64,000 bases of DNA from Guillardia theta CCMP2712 (Eukaryota > Cryptophyceae > Pyrenomonadales > Geminigeraceae), in the NCBI RefSeq assembly GCF_000315625.1, contig NW_005434536.1:90383-154382 (forward strand). Direction: 5' to 3'. Below the pieces are notes generated by a model. It worked only from the letters and a program-made list of their open reading frames with translations. It was not told the DNA's origin and did not search any database. Below are positions 1-9,847 of this stretch, one piece after another. Made by a program: the position numbers and the translations under genes. Position 1 is the first letter of the stretch; each line of letters starts with the position of its first letter.

Positions 1-2708
1 ACCTTCGACCTCACCTTCAGGGAGCTGCTCGAGCACTCGTGGATCGACTCGGATATTGCAGGCAACGTCACCAAGGATCACCGTCCACGACCCACCGTCG
101 TCCGTCCAAACCGGGAACCATACAATAATCCCGATTTCAAGCTCCTCTCCGCACCTCTCCAGCTCACCTCCCCAAACCTCACCGCGGGCGACATCGGGGT
201 GCACTACCCAGAGCAGGCGGCCAAGGAAGCGGAGGGCTACCACAGGCTGCGGGCGGAGGGCAACCCCTACCACGCCCACGACCTGAACGCGCTGAGGGTG
301 CGGGACAGCATGGACGGTGCGCTGGCCGTGTCGGCGGGCCTGGGTGGCATCGCCCCCTCCCACGCCATGGCGGTCGACAACGTCTCCACGATGCTCGCCG
401 GCAACAGCGGCGTGCTGCACTGGGCGGCGCACCAGTTCCGTCAAAGTCGCGCCTCGCTGAAGGCACCCGAGGGCAAGCAGGACGTGCTGGCGCGGGAGGC
501 CGTGCTGCTCAAGGCCAAGCGCCTGACACTCAAGGGTGACTCCCTCCACATTGGGTACCAGACGATCCCCAAGGACGAAATCACCGAAGCCCAGGCGGAG
601 TTCAGGAAGCGTCCCTGGACGGCACTGGAGATGTCGGCGGCGGTGGGGGTCGTCGGATCTGTGCTCTTCAACGGCATCCGCGCCCCCAACGCGCTCAACC
701 CCCAGGTCCCGGAGTCGGCGGCGCGGGAGTTCGTCCCTTTCATCCAGTCTTGCTTCTGCCGCTCGATGATGGACTCACCCCTCTGCAACGCGCTGCTCTC
801 CCACGTCAACGTCCCGCTCGACCTCCAGGGGGAGTTCCTCTCCTTCCTAGGCCTCGCCGACCTCGGCAACCGGGAGGAGCTGGCCGCCGCCCAGGCCGAC
901 CGCGACAGCCCCTACTGCTCCGTGCTCATGGTCAAGTACATCTCCCACGCCCACCCCGACGCTGGCGTGCGGGGAGCGCTGCAGCAAGGTACTCGAGTCC
1001 CTGGCCCCCGAAGTCTCCCGCCAGCTCGATGACACGCTCCTCGACTACAGCAACAAGGTGATTGACTCCCTGGAATCCGGGGCTCAGGCAGGCCTGGACG
1101 TCATCTTCCTCACCGGACTGGTCCAGAGCTCCACCTCCGAGCGTCTGCGGCCCCGGCGCAAAGACGCCTGCACATCCTCGCGACCTCGACAATGCACGTC
1201 AACGCCTCCGGGGACAGCATCAGCGACTCCCCAATCTTCAACGGGGACAGCGACGACGAGACCAGCGCACAGCTTGCCTACAACGGGCTGAAGCTCGACT
1301 CCGACGCCGTGCTGGGCACCGAGTTCCGCTGCTACCCCTTCCCGCTCACCTCCGCCGACCTCTCCTCCGTCGACAGCATCCTGCAGCACAGCCGATTGGC
1401 GGAGTACCAGTCTCTTCCCTCGACGTGGAGGCACTCAGAAAGGACGTCCAGTGCTTTTTTGAAGCTCAAGACAGCCGCGACCATCTCCTCTCCCACCTCT
1501 ACAGGCTTGCCTTCGCCAGGATGTTCACCAGCGTCATGCACTACGCTAACGACGCCGCCGCCCCGGGCTGCGTGCTCGCCGCCAAGAGCGCGGTGGGGAA
1601 CGTCAGGCACACCCTCGGGGCCAGGATCACCAGCTCCCCACTTGTCATCGATACACCAAATATTGGACTCAACTTTGAAAACACAAACAACGCACTGACG
1701 TTCGACGATATCTACAACACCATTGTATCTGACAATGAGACGAACGCGACGCAGACCGTTATCAATGAGCTTCAGAGGCGTAGTCCACTAAATCCAGCAA
1801 GAGGTGGGATTGGACCTGCGCGTGTAACACCAGCCCCCGTCCCCCCAGCAGCACCCCCCGCCGGAGTTGTCGGAGCCCCAAACCGGAACCCCCTCCTGGA
1901 CTGGTACGTGGATATCGTATGTGTGCGCCCGAACATCGAGCACAACATGCTGGCGGCGATCATGGGGAGGGGCGGGACGGGCGAGCTGGGGGCGACGTAC
2001 TGGGGCCAGACGGAGATGACGTGCTACGACGACGGGCAGCACGGCATCTGGGGCATGCAGTACAAGTACCACGCCAAGGCCCTCGTCCACAACGAGCGCA
2101 ACCTGATCCGCCTGTGGGACATCTGCTTCGACGGCTACAACGGCGGGATGGACGACACGGTGGTGGATTGGAGGGATGGTGCCGATCTTGATCAGTTCAG
2201 GAAGGACACGAGCTCGATCGACAAACCCTACGAGGGAAAGAGCATGTTTATCATGTCTTTCTTCGTACCACCTAACCACGAGAATCTCACGAAGATCAAG
2301 CAGCCGTGGCCCAACCCCATCGTGTTCTACGACCCGCACTCGGCCAACACAGACGACCGCCTGCCGATCGACCCGGACAACCTGTACAACACGGTGAAGC
2401 CGGAGATGCGGGTGTTTACCAAGGACTGGTACCGCGACAAGTACCTGCACTACCTCGCGCTGCTCCCCAACTTCAACCAGCTGCACGCGCTGAGGAAGGT
2501 GGCGGGGCAGCAGACGGTGCAGAACGAGACCAACGTCTGCGCGCTCAGCTTCCACGGCGACGTCGTCACCTGCGCGCTGGGAGGGTCGGAGATCAGCAAG
2601 GTCCACGGCGCCGGCCACCTGGGCCACTCCTTCCAGGGCGTGGCGAGCGTCAGGGAGGGCAAGGGGCTCAGGCCCATGATGCAGCCTTCTCTGACGAGGC
2701 TTATTTGA
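1..2708 (+). pseudogene. Candidate HK97-type (mirusvirus-like) major capsid protein, 5' end outside window, frameshifted
   Basis: The window opens inside a coding region in frame 1, which stays open to about 960. It then continues in frame 2 (about 962-1150), returns to frame 1 (about 1141-1410), and runs in frame 3 (about 1410-2708) to a normal stop. The coding texture is continuous across the changes, so this is one gene of more than 900 codons with at least three indels. The C-terminal part (after 1890) has a well-ordered segment with motifs such as PNIEHNM, MGRGG, YWGQTE and HGIWGM. Size, GC-rich viral context and the nearby capsid protease make a herpes/mirusvirus-type major capsid protein my best guess. 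This is inference, since I cannot align it. It could instead be another large virion protein. The frame changes may be decay or assembly error. Confidence 0.45.
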
Positions 2709-2757
2709 TTCGTTATGATTAAATTTACTCACTTCTGAAAACACAAATTGTGCTCAT

Positions 2758-3627
2758 TCAGGGAGGGACTACGGCCACCCGGGCCTGGAGCTCCTCCAGC
2801 GCCTGGATGCGGGCCTCCGCCTTGGGCGCCGTCTCCGAGCAGGGCGCTTCGGAGGCGTCGGAGCCAGCGCGGACCATGTAGCGGAGGGGGAGGATGAAGC
2901 GCCCGGTCCCGGGGATGGTCTTGTACTGGCTCTTCTGGGAGGCGGTGCTGGCGCGGTCGCCATACCCGACCCTGGCCTGGTCGTGCTTGACCTCGCCGCA
3001 GCCGCGGGTGCGGAACGAACCACCTCCGCGGGTCGCCTCCTCCCGCTCGGGCTTGGGCTTGTGCTCCACGAAGAAGGTCATGTAGACCACGCCCGTGCTG
3101 TCGGTCGTGACCTCGGTGTATGGGTCCTCCGGGAGCTCGTTGCGCTCGACCGCGCGCTTCACCGTGATCTGGAACTTGCCCAGGCCGTTCTGGTCGATCG
3201 TCTGGCTGTTGCGGTAGATCGGCACGCTCCAGGGGACGCCGTCGGTGCTGTCGGGGTTGAGAGGGGTGTCGCCGTCCTTGTCATCCTCGGGGAACTTGGG
3301 CTCCTTCGTGTGGATGAGCACGGCGATGGAGTAGTCGTTGGAGTCGGCATCACCGGACTCGGCGGTCTTCACGGACATGTTGCTGATGCGGGAGAGCAGG
3401 ACTCCCTCCTCCGCAATCACCCGGTAGGCCTTCCTGTCGCCCTCGTCCAGGAGGAAGGTCTCGACGTCATAGGCTTCGCCGAAGCACAGCCTCTCGTACT
3501 CTCCAAACTCCGAGCTCCGCTTCCCCTTGCAGAAGTCCAGGTCGAAACTCACCCTGTACTCCACCCCGTCCTGCCCGGTGGTGGCGTACTGCAGCGTGAT
3601 CTTCTTGTCCGTGCTCTCGGCTAGCAT
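2758..3627 (-). CDS. Hypothetical viral protein, possible virion or accessory protein
   Basis: A 289-aa ORF convergent with the capsid candidate, only about 50 nt apart. I place the start at the ATG at 3627. A longer in-frame extension to 3693 runs over a TTTAAA box at about 3663-3668 that lies the usual distance upstream. The N-terminal two thirds is acidic and beta-strand-like, followed by a basic Gly/Arg-rich stretch. The C-terminal tail (last 30 residues) looks like a short amphipathic helix. I do not recognise the family. Position next to the capsid gene makes a minor capsid (triplex-like) role conceivable but unproven. Confidence 0.6.
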   Translation of the reverse strand: MLAESTDKKITLQYATTGQDGVEYRVSFDLDFCKGKRSSEFGEYERLCFGEAYDVETFLLDEGDRKAYRVIAEEGVLLSRISNMSVKTAESGDADSNDYSIAVLIHTKEPKFPEDDKDGDTPLNPDSTDGVPWSVPIYRNSQTIDQNGLGKFQITVKRAVERNELPEDPYTEVTTDSTGVVYMTFFVEHKPKPEREEATRGGGSFRTRGCGEVKHDQARVGYGDRASTASQKSQYKTIPGTGRFILPLRYMVRAGSDASEAPCSETAPKAEARIQALEELQARVAVVPP

Positions 3628-3741
3628 GCCGTGCCTGGTGGCAGGGGCGTGGGAGTGGGGTTGTTTAAAAAGGGGTTCGCTACGTCCCCCCATTTTTTTT
3701 ATTTTTTTTTCTTTATTTTTTTTAGCCCTTCAAAAAAAGTA

Positions 3742-3749
3742 GCCCGTCC
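3742..3749 (+). promoter_or_regulatory. GCCCGTCC element after a T-tract
   Basis: GCCCGTCC lies 33 nt before the ATG at 3775, downstream of a long T-rich stretch (3690-3722). The same arrangement occurs before the genes starting at 38600, 13708 (minus strand) and, with one mismatch, 23487. Confidence 0.35.
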
Positions 3750-3774
3750 GCTCCCGCCCTTTCCGAAGCGCGCG

Positions 3775-4611
3775 ATGCCATGCAGAGTGCGGCGGGACAA
3801 TAGCACAACCCCGCGTACCACCCCGGACATCTTCTTCTACCTCCGGATCTACAAGGACCTCATCAAGGGTATGGAGCACATTGACTGCAGCACGGAGAAC
3901 TTCCTAGGAAGGCTGGACGCGGATCTCATGTCCTACTTCTTCCGCGGGCAGATATGCGGGAATTTCACAAAAGATGAGGCTGTCAAGAACATCGGCATGG
4001 CCCTCCGCCTCGCGAGCTGCAACCGGGCTCACCGCCGCTGGGTCCAGGCATTCATGACCACCGTCGACTTTCTCGGGGCATACCACAGCCATCTCCTGAA
4101 CTTCATCCGCATGGACCAGCGCAGGGCCCAGCACCGCGCCAACCAGCTCGAGCTCCTCCGTGCACTCAGAAACACACACGGTGACGCGGCACCCAGACCC
4201 ACGAAAAACCAACCGATCACCTTCCAGGAAGTCACCCGCATCCTGCGCCTGACGATGCTCTCCAACTGCACCTTCTGCGGGGGGTCCAGCGGCATCCTCT
4301 TCCATGAGCTCAGCTGCAGGGTGTGCTTCGACTGCAAGCGCACCAGGATCGTCAGCGACGCGGACGTCCGCTCCAAGCACGGGCTCAGCAGCGGCGAGAT
4401 CTGCGCGCTCAACTGCCTCATTCCCAGTGAAAAGCTGCACCTCACCTGCATACAGAGCAGCACCGCAGGGCACTGCAGGGACTATTCCGTCAACGTCCAC
4501 TACTACCTCACCAGCGAGGCCGAGTCCCACCTCGATCACGCCCGCTCCCTCGCCGCCGACATGGGATGGGGGAGAGGGTGCTGCGCCTGCGGCGGTGGAT
4601 CCCATGTGTAA
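3775..4611 (+). CDS. F-box-like protein with C-terminal zinc finger
   Basis: This 278-aa ORF starts at the ATG at 3775. A longer in-frame extension to 3631 is only translated T-tract. Residues about 43-92 resemble an F-box (FLGRLDADLM...LRLASCNRAHRRW). Around residues 165-187 there is a Cys-x2-Cys...Cys-x2-Cys cluster (C165, C168, C184, C187) followed by a segment like those in F-box/zinc proteins of fungi and protists. If correct, it would be a substrate adaptor for a host SCF-type ubiquitin ligase. Viral use of F-box adaptors is known in other large DNA viruses. A T-tract and GCCCGTCC (3742-3749) lie 33 nt upstream of the start. The zinc cluster is clear; the F-box is tentative. Confidence 0.55.
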   Translation: MPCRVRRDNSTTPRTTPDIFFYLRIYKDLIKGMEHIDCSTENFLGRLDADLMSYFFRGQICGNFTKDEAVKNIGMALRLASCNRAHRRWVQAFMTTVDFLGAYHSHLLNFIRMDQRRAQHRANQLELLRALRNTHGDAAPRPTKNQPITFQEVTRILRLTMLSNCTFCGGSSGILFHELSCRVCFDCKRTRIVSDADVRSKHGLSSGEICALNCLIPSEKLHLTCIQSSTAGHCRDYSVNVHYYLTSEAESHLDHARSLAADMGWGRGCCACGGGSHV

Positions 4612-4696
4612 GGATACGGCAGGATTAAAATATTGAGCGGTTTATTAAAAACAACTTTGTGCTCTTTACGGTAAATTACGGGAGGTACTAATCTTC

Positions 4697-5737
4697 CTAC
4701 TCCTCGTCATCCTCCTCCAACTCCAAGAAAGAGGCACCAGAATCTGTGTCGGAGGCAGAATCTGTGTCGAAGGCAGACTCCGTGTTGGTGACAGGCTCCG
4801 TGTTGGTGACAGGCTCCGTGTTGATGACAGGCTCCGTGTTGGTGACAGGCTCCGTGTTGGTGACAGGCTCCGTGTTGGTGACAGGCTCCGTGTTGGTGAC
4901 AGGCTCCGTGTTGGTTGTTGCAATAAAGTCGATATCAACTACTTTTGCAACAGATTCGGCAAAATCACGGTTCACGGTTTTCTTCCTCTTTTTTGTGGTA
5001 CCTTGTTCATTGTTCCCACTATTTTGCTTATTCTTTTTCGTGCTACTTTTTTGCACGTCCTTGTCTTTTTCAGCGGATTGTTTATTCCCATCACGCTTTG
5101 AAAGGATTGCATTGCCGTGTGACATTGCGTAAATGAATTTTTTTAAAAACACTGAATCATTTGGGTTTTGCATGTATGTCCTGCAGGCCCAACAGAGAAC
5201 GATGCGAAGATAGTCAGCATAATATGGCAAAGCAGTGGTTTTCTTAGAGTCGTTTTGCAGTAGAAATTCAACTTTATCCAGGACTGTGAAAAGGTATCGG
5301 ATAGCAAACCAGATGTGGGAAGGGGTACGAACCTTCTTGTAAACCTGTCTGGTGATATGGTGAAAATACGAATTTGCAGGTGTATCGGCTTCTTTGGCGT
5401 TCACAATGTTGCGGCTGATGTCAGCAATTTCTTCGTCCATACCCTTTGGTTTACAATTCTCGATTTTTACCCTGAGATTAGGCAAGTCATGGATGCGCAC
5501 TTTTCTGGGATCTTTCACTCCGGGATTGGTAATATTGAGTATATCAACCATGACTTGTTGGACATCCGGATCCATTGCAGACTCGGTGTTTGGAATGGCC
5601 TGTTGTTGCGACTGTTGTTGCAACTGCTGAGGAAGAGGTGCTGCAAATATTTTGTTAGCATCATGAACTTCACTGTTATCGCCTACACCAGCAAGAATGC
5701 ACAAATTTGTGAGAAATTTGCCAACAAAACCTGGCAT
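4697..5737 (-). CDS. Hypothetical late-class viral protein with TNTEPV repeats
   Basis: A 346-aa protein. The first ATG (5761) sits only 7 nt from the TATTTAA box, so I prefer the ATG at 5737, which gives the 38-nt spacing seen elsewhere. The N-terminal 200 residues look globular, with a Gln-rich patch near residue 40. A Lys-rich probable nuclear localisation region follows. Then come about eight copies of TNTEPV from an 18-bp DNA repeat, and a very acidic C-terminus. Its codons are less GC-rich than those of most neighbours. The function is unknown; the acidic repeat tail would suit a tegument-like or regulatory role. Confidence 0.7.
   Translation of the reverse strand: MPGFVGKFLTNLCILAGVGDNSEVHDANKIFAAPLPQQLQQQSQQQAIPNTESAMDPDVQQVMVDILNITNPGVKDPRKVRIHDLPNLRVKIENCKPKGMDEEIADISRNIVNAKEADTPANSYFHHITRQVYKKVRTPSHIWFAIRYLFTVLDKVEFLLQNDSKKTTALPYYADYLRIVLCWACRTYMQNPNDSVFLKKFIYAMSHGNAILSKRDGNKQSAEKDKDVQKSSTKKNKQNSGNNEQGTTKKRKKTVNRDFAESVAKVVDIDFIATTNTEPVTNTEPVTNTEPVTNTEPVTNTEPVINTEPVTNTEPVTNTESAFDTDSASDTDSGASFLELEEDDEE
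4777..4917. repeat. 18-bp in-frame tandem repeat (about 8 copies)
   Basis: Nearly perfect 18-bp units containing GGCTCCGTGTTGGTGACA encode the TNTEPV repeats of the minus-strand gene. One copy differs (TTGATG for TTGGTG). The repeat unit is a multiple of three, so copy changes keep the frame. Confidence 0.9.
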
Positions 5738-5768
5738 ATTGTGCGTGATCACAAAAGGCATCGTGGTC

Positions 5769-5775
5769 TTAAATA
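5769..5775 (-). promoter_or_regulatory. TATTTAA late-type box
   Basis: TATTTAA on the minus strand, 38 nt before the preferred start at 5737. Confidence 0.55.
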
Positions 5776-5883
5776 CGGATACAAATAGTAAATTATTTTG
5801 AAGATTTTTACTCTAGAACTATCAACGTCTACGGACTACTTGGTGTGAACCAATCGATCTGGTTCACCGACATCCTTGGGTGG

Positions 5884-7200
5884 TTAGACGGGATTGAATG
5901 GCGGGACATGGATCCAGAACCTCACATGATCCTGCAAATTCTCCTTCAAGCAGAATGAACGAGTCCAGCTATTATATTCTTGGAACGCAGTTTCTATCCC
6001 GCCATACTTCTTCTCCCTGTAGTACTCCATGAACTTCTCCTTGCCATTGGGGTCATCCTTGCACTCCTGTATCTTGGCGAGCATCTCATCGACGATACCT
6101 TTGCGGAAAGCTGCCCTGTACTTCGCTTCCTGCTTCTTCCTTTCCTTGTCAGCAACCGCTTTCTGCTCCTTCGTATCGTCGTCAGAAATGACGATGGCTG
6201 TGATGGGGCGCTGTGGCTGGGGCAGCTGCTGCACTGGCTGGGGCTGCTGCACTGGCTGGGGCTGCTGCACTGGCTGGGGCTGCTGCACTGGCTGGGGCTG
6301 CTGCACTGGCTGGGGCTGCTGCACTGGCTGGGGTTGTGGATCGACTCTGGGAATGATGCGTCGCTTTGGCTTGACCGGCTGATCCGCGGTAACCTGCCGC
6401 TCCTCGGTGGGAGTACGGGGACGTTTTTCGCGGGGTGGCTGCTGAACCTGATCTTGCGGCGCCTGCATTTTCGAGTCGGTTTCTTCTGCATCACTCACAT
6501 CTGACTCGATTAATTCATCATCTATCGCAAGAGGGTTTATGATAGGGAATGTATATTTGACCTCCAATTCGTAGGATCTACACTGTTTGTGCAGCGTGCT
6601 CACATCATTGGTCAGATCCTTTAATGCTTTATCATAAGCCTTCTTTTCTTTTTTGGTGCATGTGGCAACGTCAATCGGATTTTCCTGCATATCCTTGATT
6701 CTCCGATGGATTATCTCTGCATTGGATCGAATTGTTTGTTCTTGTTCTTCGAAATCATTGATCAAAGGTCTCGATCTTCCTTCAACGGGTTTACGGAATT
6801 CATCAAGCGTGGGTATCTGTGAATTTGCATACACTCTGGTGTTCTCCCATTGTTGAACAGTAGAGGTCTTCATGATTCTGACAAGATTGCTTTTCTCCTC
6901 GTCTGTATACAACGAGAATTTTACGACTGCAGCATCAATAGCCTCTTGTTTCTTGGTCTCGTTATATGTCCTTGTTTCATGGTTTTCCTTGTTGACCCGA
7001 TTCCAGTCCTTCCAGAACTCATCGTTCGATTCGTAATCCTCTCTTGAAGGAATGTCTTTCATCTCCTTGGGTTCGAAATGTTCCCAAACATAATTGACAA
7101 TACCGCAGAGGATAGCCACGGGGAGGAAGAAGACCACCTCGGACTTCGTGCCATCGACGTCGTATTTCAATAAATCGAATGCTTCAAAAAACTCAGTCAT
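5884..7200 (-). CDS. Hypothetical late-class viral protein with PQPVQQ repeats
   Basis: A 438-aa protein. The upstream ATG at 7239 overlaps the TATTTAAA box (7226-7233), so the start is the ATG at 7200. The first 200 residues are helical and charged with likely coiled coils. Next come an acidic patch and a KRPRTP/KPKRR type nuclear localisation region. Six copies of PQPVQQ from an 18-bp repeat follow, and then a helical C-terminal domain of about 110 residues. I do not recognise the family. Domain style (helical domain, Pro/Gln linker, second domain) is typical of tegument or scaffold proteins, but this is only an impression. Confidence 0.7.
   Translation of the reverse strand: MTEFFEAFDLLKYDVDGTKSEVVFFLPVAILCGIVNYVWEHFEPKEMKDIPSREDYESNDEFWKDWNRVNKENHETRTYNETKKQEAIDAAVVKFSLYTDEEKSNLVRIMKTSTVQQWENTRVYANSQIPTLDEFRKPVEGRSRPLINDFEEQEQTIRSNAEIIHRRIKDMQENPIDVATCTKKEKKAYDKALKDLTNDVSTLHKQCRSYELEVKYTFPIINPLAIDDELIESDVSDAEETDSKMQAPQDQVQQPPREKRPRTPTEERQVTADQPVKPKRRIIPRVDPQPQPVQQPQPVQQPQPVQQPQPVQQPQPVQQPQPVQQLPQPQRPITAIVISDDDTKEQKAVADKERKKQEAKYRAAFRKGIVDEMLAKIQECKDDPNGKEKFMEYYREKKYGGIETAFQEYNSWTRSFCLKENLQDHVRFWIHVPPFNPV
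6216..6332. repeat. 18-bp in-frame tandem repeat (6 copies)
   Basis: Units containing CTGCTGCACTGGCTGGGG encode PQPVQQ in the minus-strand gene. The repeat is almost perfect. Confidence 0.9.
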
Positions 7201-7225
7201 GATGCGCGGTGCCCGGCTGCGGCAG

Positions 7226-7233
7226 TTTAAATA
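7226..7233 (-). promoter_or_regulatory. TATTTAAA late-type box
   Basis: Minus-strand TATTTAAA, 33 nt before the start at 7200. It lies just past the stop codon (7246) of the upstream nuclease gene. Confidence 0.6.
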
Positions 7234-7245
7234 CAGCACTCTGCA

Positions 7246-8211
7246 CTACAGGCTAGGCGCAGGGGCGTGGCGGCTGGCGGCGTCGAACATGGCGACCTCG
7301 ATGACCCCCTTGGGGTTGAAGTTGACGATGGCGGCCCCCGCCGCCCGGTACCCCATGGAGTGGACTGCGTTGATGTACTTCTTGATCTGGTTCTCGAACC
7401 TCCTCCACTGCGCGCACACCTTCAATTCTACGAGGTAGTTGCCCGTCGCCAGCTCGACGAGGAGGTCCAGCTCGCCGATCTTGGCCATCTCCCCGCCCGG
7501 GAGCCGCTGGACGCAGTGGAAGTGGGAGATGTGCGGGACCTGTCTCCTCGCCATCTCCATCTTGATGCAGTTGTGGTAGACCGCCTCCTGGTGGCTCACC
7601 CCCAGGGTGTTGGCGATGCACTGGCACATGAGGAGGAAGTTCAGCCACTCCCTGTTGGTCTCCACCCCCTGCGTCTGGCCCCCGTAGATCACCAGCGGCC
7701 AGGTGCATGCCGGGTCGGACGGGTTGATGGGCCGCAGCAACGGGTATGTCGTGTCCGACGGGTCTGCAGGCGGGTCCCCGGGCTCGAACATGATCACGTC
7801 CGGTGTCTCTTCCTTGTCTTCCTCCCTCCCTTCCTCCTCCACGCGGAACCCGTCCACCCGCGCAATAATGCCGTGCGCCATGCTCCTGAGCAGCCGGGTG
7901 AGGTGGGACTCGACGAAGCCCCGCAGCGTCTGGTCGCCGCCGATCCTGGTGCGCTCCGCCACGCAGCAGAAGCCGGAGATGTGCCGGTTCCCGGCCTCCT
8001 TCCCCCTCCTCTCCAGGTCCTTCAGCAGCACGACCAGGCAGCTCTCCGCCCGGATCGTGGCGCGGAAGACGTTCCGGGAGTTGTGCCTCAGGACGATCTC
8101 CTTCCCCACCAGGTTGTAGTCCGCGGGCATCACGTTGGACAGGATCTCGTACCCGAAGGTGCTCCACTCGTAGCCGTGCGGGCGCCGGGCCTTCTTCAGG
8201 CGGGACAGCAT
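7246..8211 (-). CDS. PD-(D/E)XK-type nuclease
   Basis: A 321-aa protein from the ATG at 8211; an in-frame ATG-less extension reaches 8247. The C-terminal third has a restriction-like nuclease core: IGELDLLVEL (Asp249), then LVELKV (Glu262, Lys264), followed by a helix with WRRFENQIKKYI. This is the canonical D-(x)n-E-x-K pattern with hydrophobic strands on both sides. Family members resolve recombination intermediates or process DNA ends; herpesviruses encode an unrelated-in-detail alkaline nuclease with the same fold. The N-terminal 200 residues are unassigned. GC-rich codons suggest the non-TATTTAA class. The fold is likely; the exact role is unknown. Confidence 0.6.
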   Translation of the reverse strand: MLSRLKKARRPHGYEWSTFGYEILSNVMPADYNLVGKEIVLRHNSRNVFRATIRAESCLVVLLKDLERRGKEAGNRHISGFCCVAERTRIGGDQTLRGFVESHLTRLLRSMAHGIIARVDGFRVEEEGREEDKEETPDVIMFEPGDPPADPSDTTYPLLRPINPSDPACTWPLVIYGGQTQGVETNREWLNFLLMCQCIANTLGVSHQEAVYHNCIKMEMARRQVPHISHFHCVQRLPGGEMAKIGELDLLVELATGNYLVELKVCAQWRRFENQIKKYINAVHSMGYRAAGAAIVNFNPKGVIEVAMFDAASRHAPAPSL

Positions 8212-8327
8212 GGGGTTCCGTGTGGTTCCGTGTAAACGGGCCCGCAAGTGCGGCGCTTGCAGGTCTTTTTTTTAGAACGTTTATTAATCAAAGCCAACAG
8301 ACCAGTAGAATGGAAGGCTTAGAAGGC

Positions 8328-8903
8328 TTAGGCCTCGATGTCGACCTCGCATTCGCCGAGAGGGGAACAGTCCAGACCTTTGAAACGCAGGAACCGCATG
8401 GTTCTCTCGTCGTGCTTCAGGATGGCATCCTTGAGGGGCTGGATGCGGGTCTCTATATCCTCCCTCGAGAACGTCGTTTGGTCGCCAAGGTACTTGACAA
8501 GCTCCTCGGCAGGGTCCCTGGTGCCGGCGGAGTCAGCGCCTGGGAGGCGCTCCTCCATGGATAGGTTGCAGAACGCTCGCAGGCTCCTGCGATCGATGCC
8601 CTTGATGGCCTCGTAGTTCTGCTTCAAAAAGCGCCACATCTTGCTGTCGGTGCAGATGTCGCAATCCTTAGCGAGCATCTGCTCATCGGTTGCGTCCATG
8701 TCAGGTTTGTAATGCTCCTGCATACTATGCAGGTTTCCGGCCGTGGTGGGGCGCACCTCAGAGTACATGTACCGATATACATTGCCCACCTTGTGAAGGT
8801 ACGAAGGGAGGACCATCATACCGTCAGAGAGGAACACGCCCTCCAGCTTCTGCTGGTCGGTGACCACGAAAGTGGTGAAAGGTGAATGGATCTTTACGAA
8901 CAT
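8328..8903 (-). CDS. Hypothetical late-class viral protein
   Basis: A 191-aa protein. The start is the ATG at 8903, because an upstream in-frame codon (8957) lies beyond the TATTTAAA box at 8929-8936. It is a mixed alpha/beta protein with a short Cys pair (KDCDIC near residue 78) and a helical, acidic C-terminal half. No family is recognised. Confidence 0.65.
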   Translation of the reverse strand: MFVKIHSPFTTFVVTDQQKLEGVFLSDGMMVLPSYLHKVGNVYRYMYSEVRPTTAGNLHSMQEHYKPDMDATDEQMLAKDCDICTDSKMWRFLKQNYEAIKGIDRRSLRAFCNLSMEERLPGADSAGTRDPAEELVKYLGDQTTFSREDIETRIQPLKDAILKHDERTMRFLRFKGLDCSPLGECEVDIEA

Positions 8904-8928
8904 CGTGCGGGGCGAGGCGGATGGGAGC

Positions 8929-8936
8929 TTTAAATA
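8929..8936 (-). promoter_or_regulatory. TATTTAAA late-type box
   Basis: Minus-strand TATTTAAA, 33 nt before the start at 8903. Confidence 0.6.
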
Positions 8937-8991
8937 CGATCGCAGATGACTAATCATCTGCAGCCCTTAACACAAAACAGAACCCTATGAA

Positions 8992-9705
8992 CTACATGAA
9001 GAAGCAGCCATGCAGACTCCGGCACGCCGTCTCGCGGCAGATGTGCCCGACGATGCCGTCGTAGCTGGTGTCGATGAAGGGCTTGACCCTAGAGCTGGCG
9101 AAGCAGCGCATGCAGCAGTAGAGCCTCCGCCCCGAGTTGATGCAGCGCGTCTCGGCGACCAGGCCCTCCGTCCTGCTGATCCTCCCCGGCAGCATGCTGA
9201 GCTCGAGGGTGTTGGTGTGGAACTGGAGCAGGTTCCCGGCGTGGGCAGGGTCGACGGGGATGTAGGTGAGGTAGCGGTTCCCAAAGCGTGGGATGCCGGT
9301 CTTGTACATCTTCAGGAAGATCTCGATCGGGTCGACCTGAAGCAACCATTCGGCCCACGCCGCCATGTCCGCCTCCGGCTCGAACCCGGTGAAGCCGTGC
9401 ACGCCTGGGGGCTGCGGGGTGGGAGTGAATGGGACCAGCGCGAGAGTGTCGTCGTTGGGTCCGTCCTCGGGAGGTGGAGAATCGATAGAGTCTCCAGAAA
9501 ATTCATCCTCCCCGTCCTTTTGGTTACCGTAATAATCACTGAAACCGTAAGGGAATGTCATCTCATCATCCATCATTTCGTCGTCTTCGAAGAAGTCGTC
9601 GTCTTCCTCTGCTGGAAAAAGCTCAAGGGGAGACCAGGCTTGCATATCCTCGTGGCAATACAGAAAATCGGTTGGGGTGTCGGTGAGTTCCTTCGCGGAT
9701 GACAT
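8992..9705 (-). CDS. Hypothetical acidic viral protein with Cys-rich C-terminus
   Basis: A 237-aa protein from the ATG at 9705; the ORF continues upstream to 9804 without a convincing start. Residues 30-60 are strongly acidic (Asp/Glu/Met), followed by a Pro-rich linker. The C-terminal 50 residues hold several Cys and His (CCMRC, then GHICRETAC), which could bind zinc. A CTATAAG box on the minus strand lies near 9750. The function is unknown; an acidic region plus a zinc-like tail could suit a transcription regulator. Confidence 0.6.
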   Translation of the reverse strand: MSSAKELTDTPTDFLYCHEDMQAWSPLELFPAEEDDDFFEDDEMMDDEMTFPYGFSDYYGNQKDGEDEFSGDSIDSPPPEDGPNDDTLALVPFTPTPQPPGVHGFTGFEPEADMAAWAEWLLQVDPIEIFLKMYKTGIPRFGNRYLTYIPVDPAHAGNLLQFHTNTLELSMLPGRISRTEGLVAETRCINSGRRLYCCMRCFASSRVKPFIDTSYDGIVGHICRETACRSLHGCFFM

Positions 9706-9769
9706 GTCAGGCCGGCGTGGGAGATGTGGGAGGGAACGGATGGGTCGCGTTCTTATAGGCGCTGCAGGG

Positions 9770-9847
9770 GAATTGCGACCCAAGATGATTGCGTCCCATG
9801 TCATTGCGACCCATTTTTTTCTTTTTTTTTTTACAGAATTGCGACCC
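9770..9847. repeat. Repeated ATTGCGACCC motifs between genes
   Basis: Four copies of ATTGCG(A/T)CCC occur within about 80 bp (near 9774, 9788, 9802 and 9836), separated by T-tracts, between the divergent genes starting at 9705 and 10012. They could be binding sites of a regulator. Confidence 0.5.
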
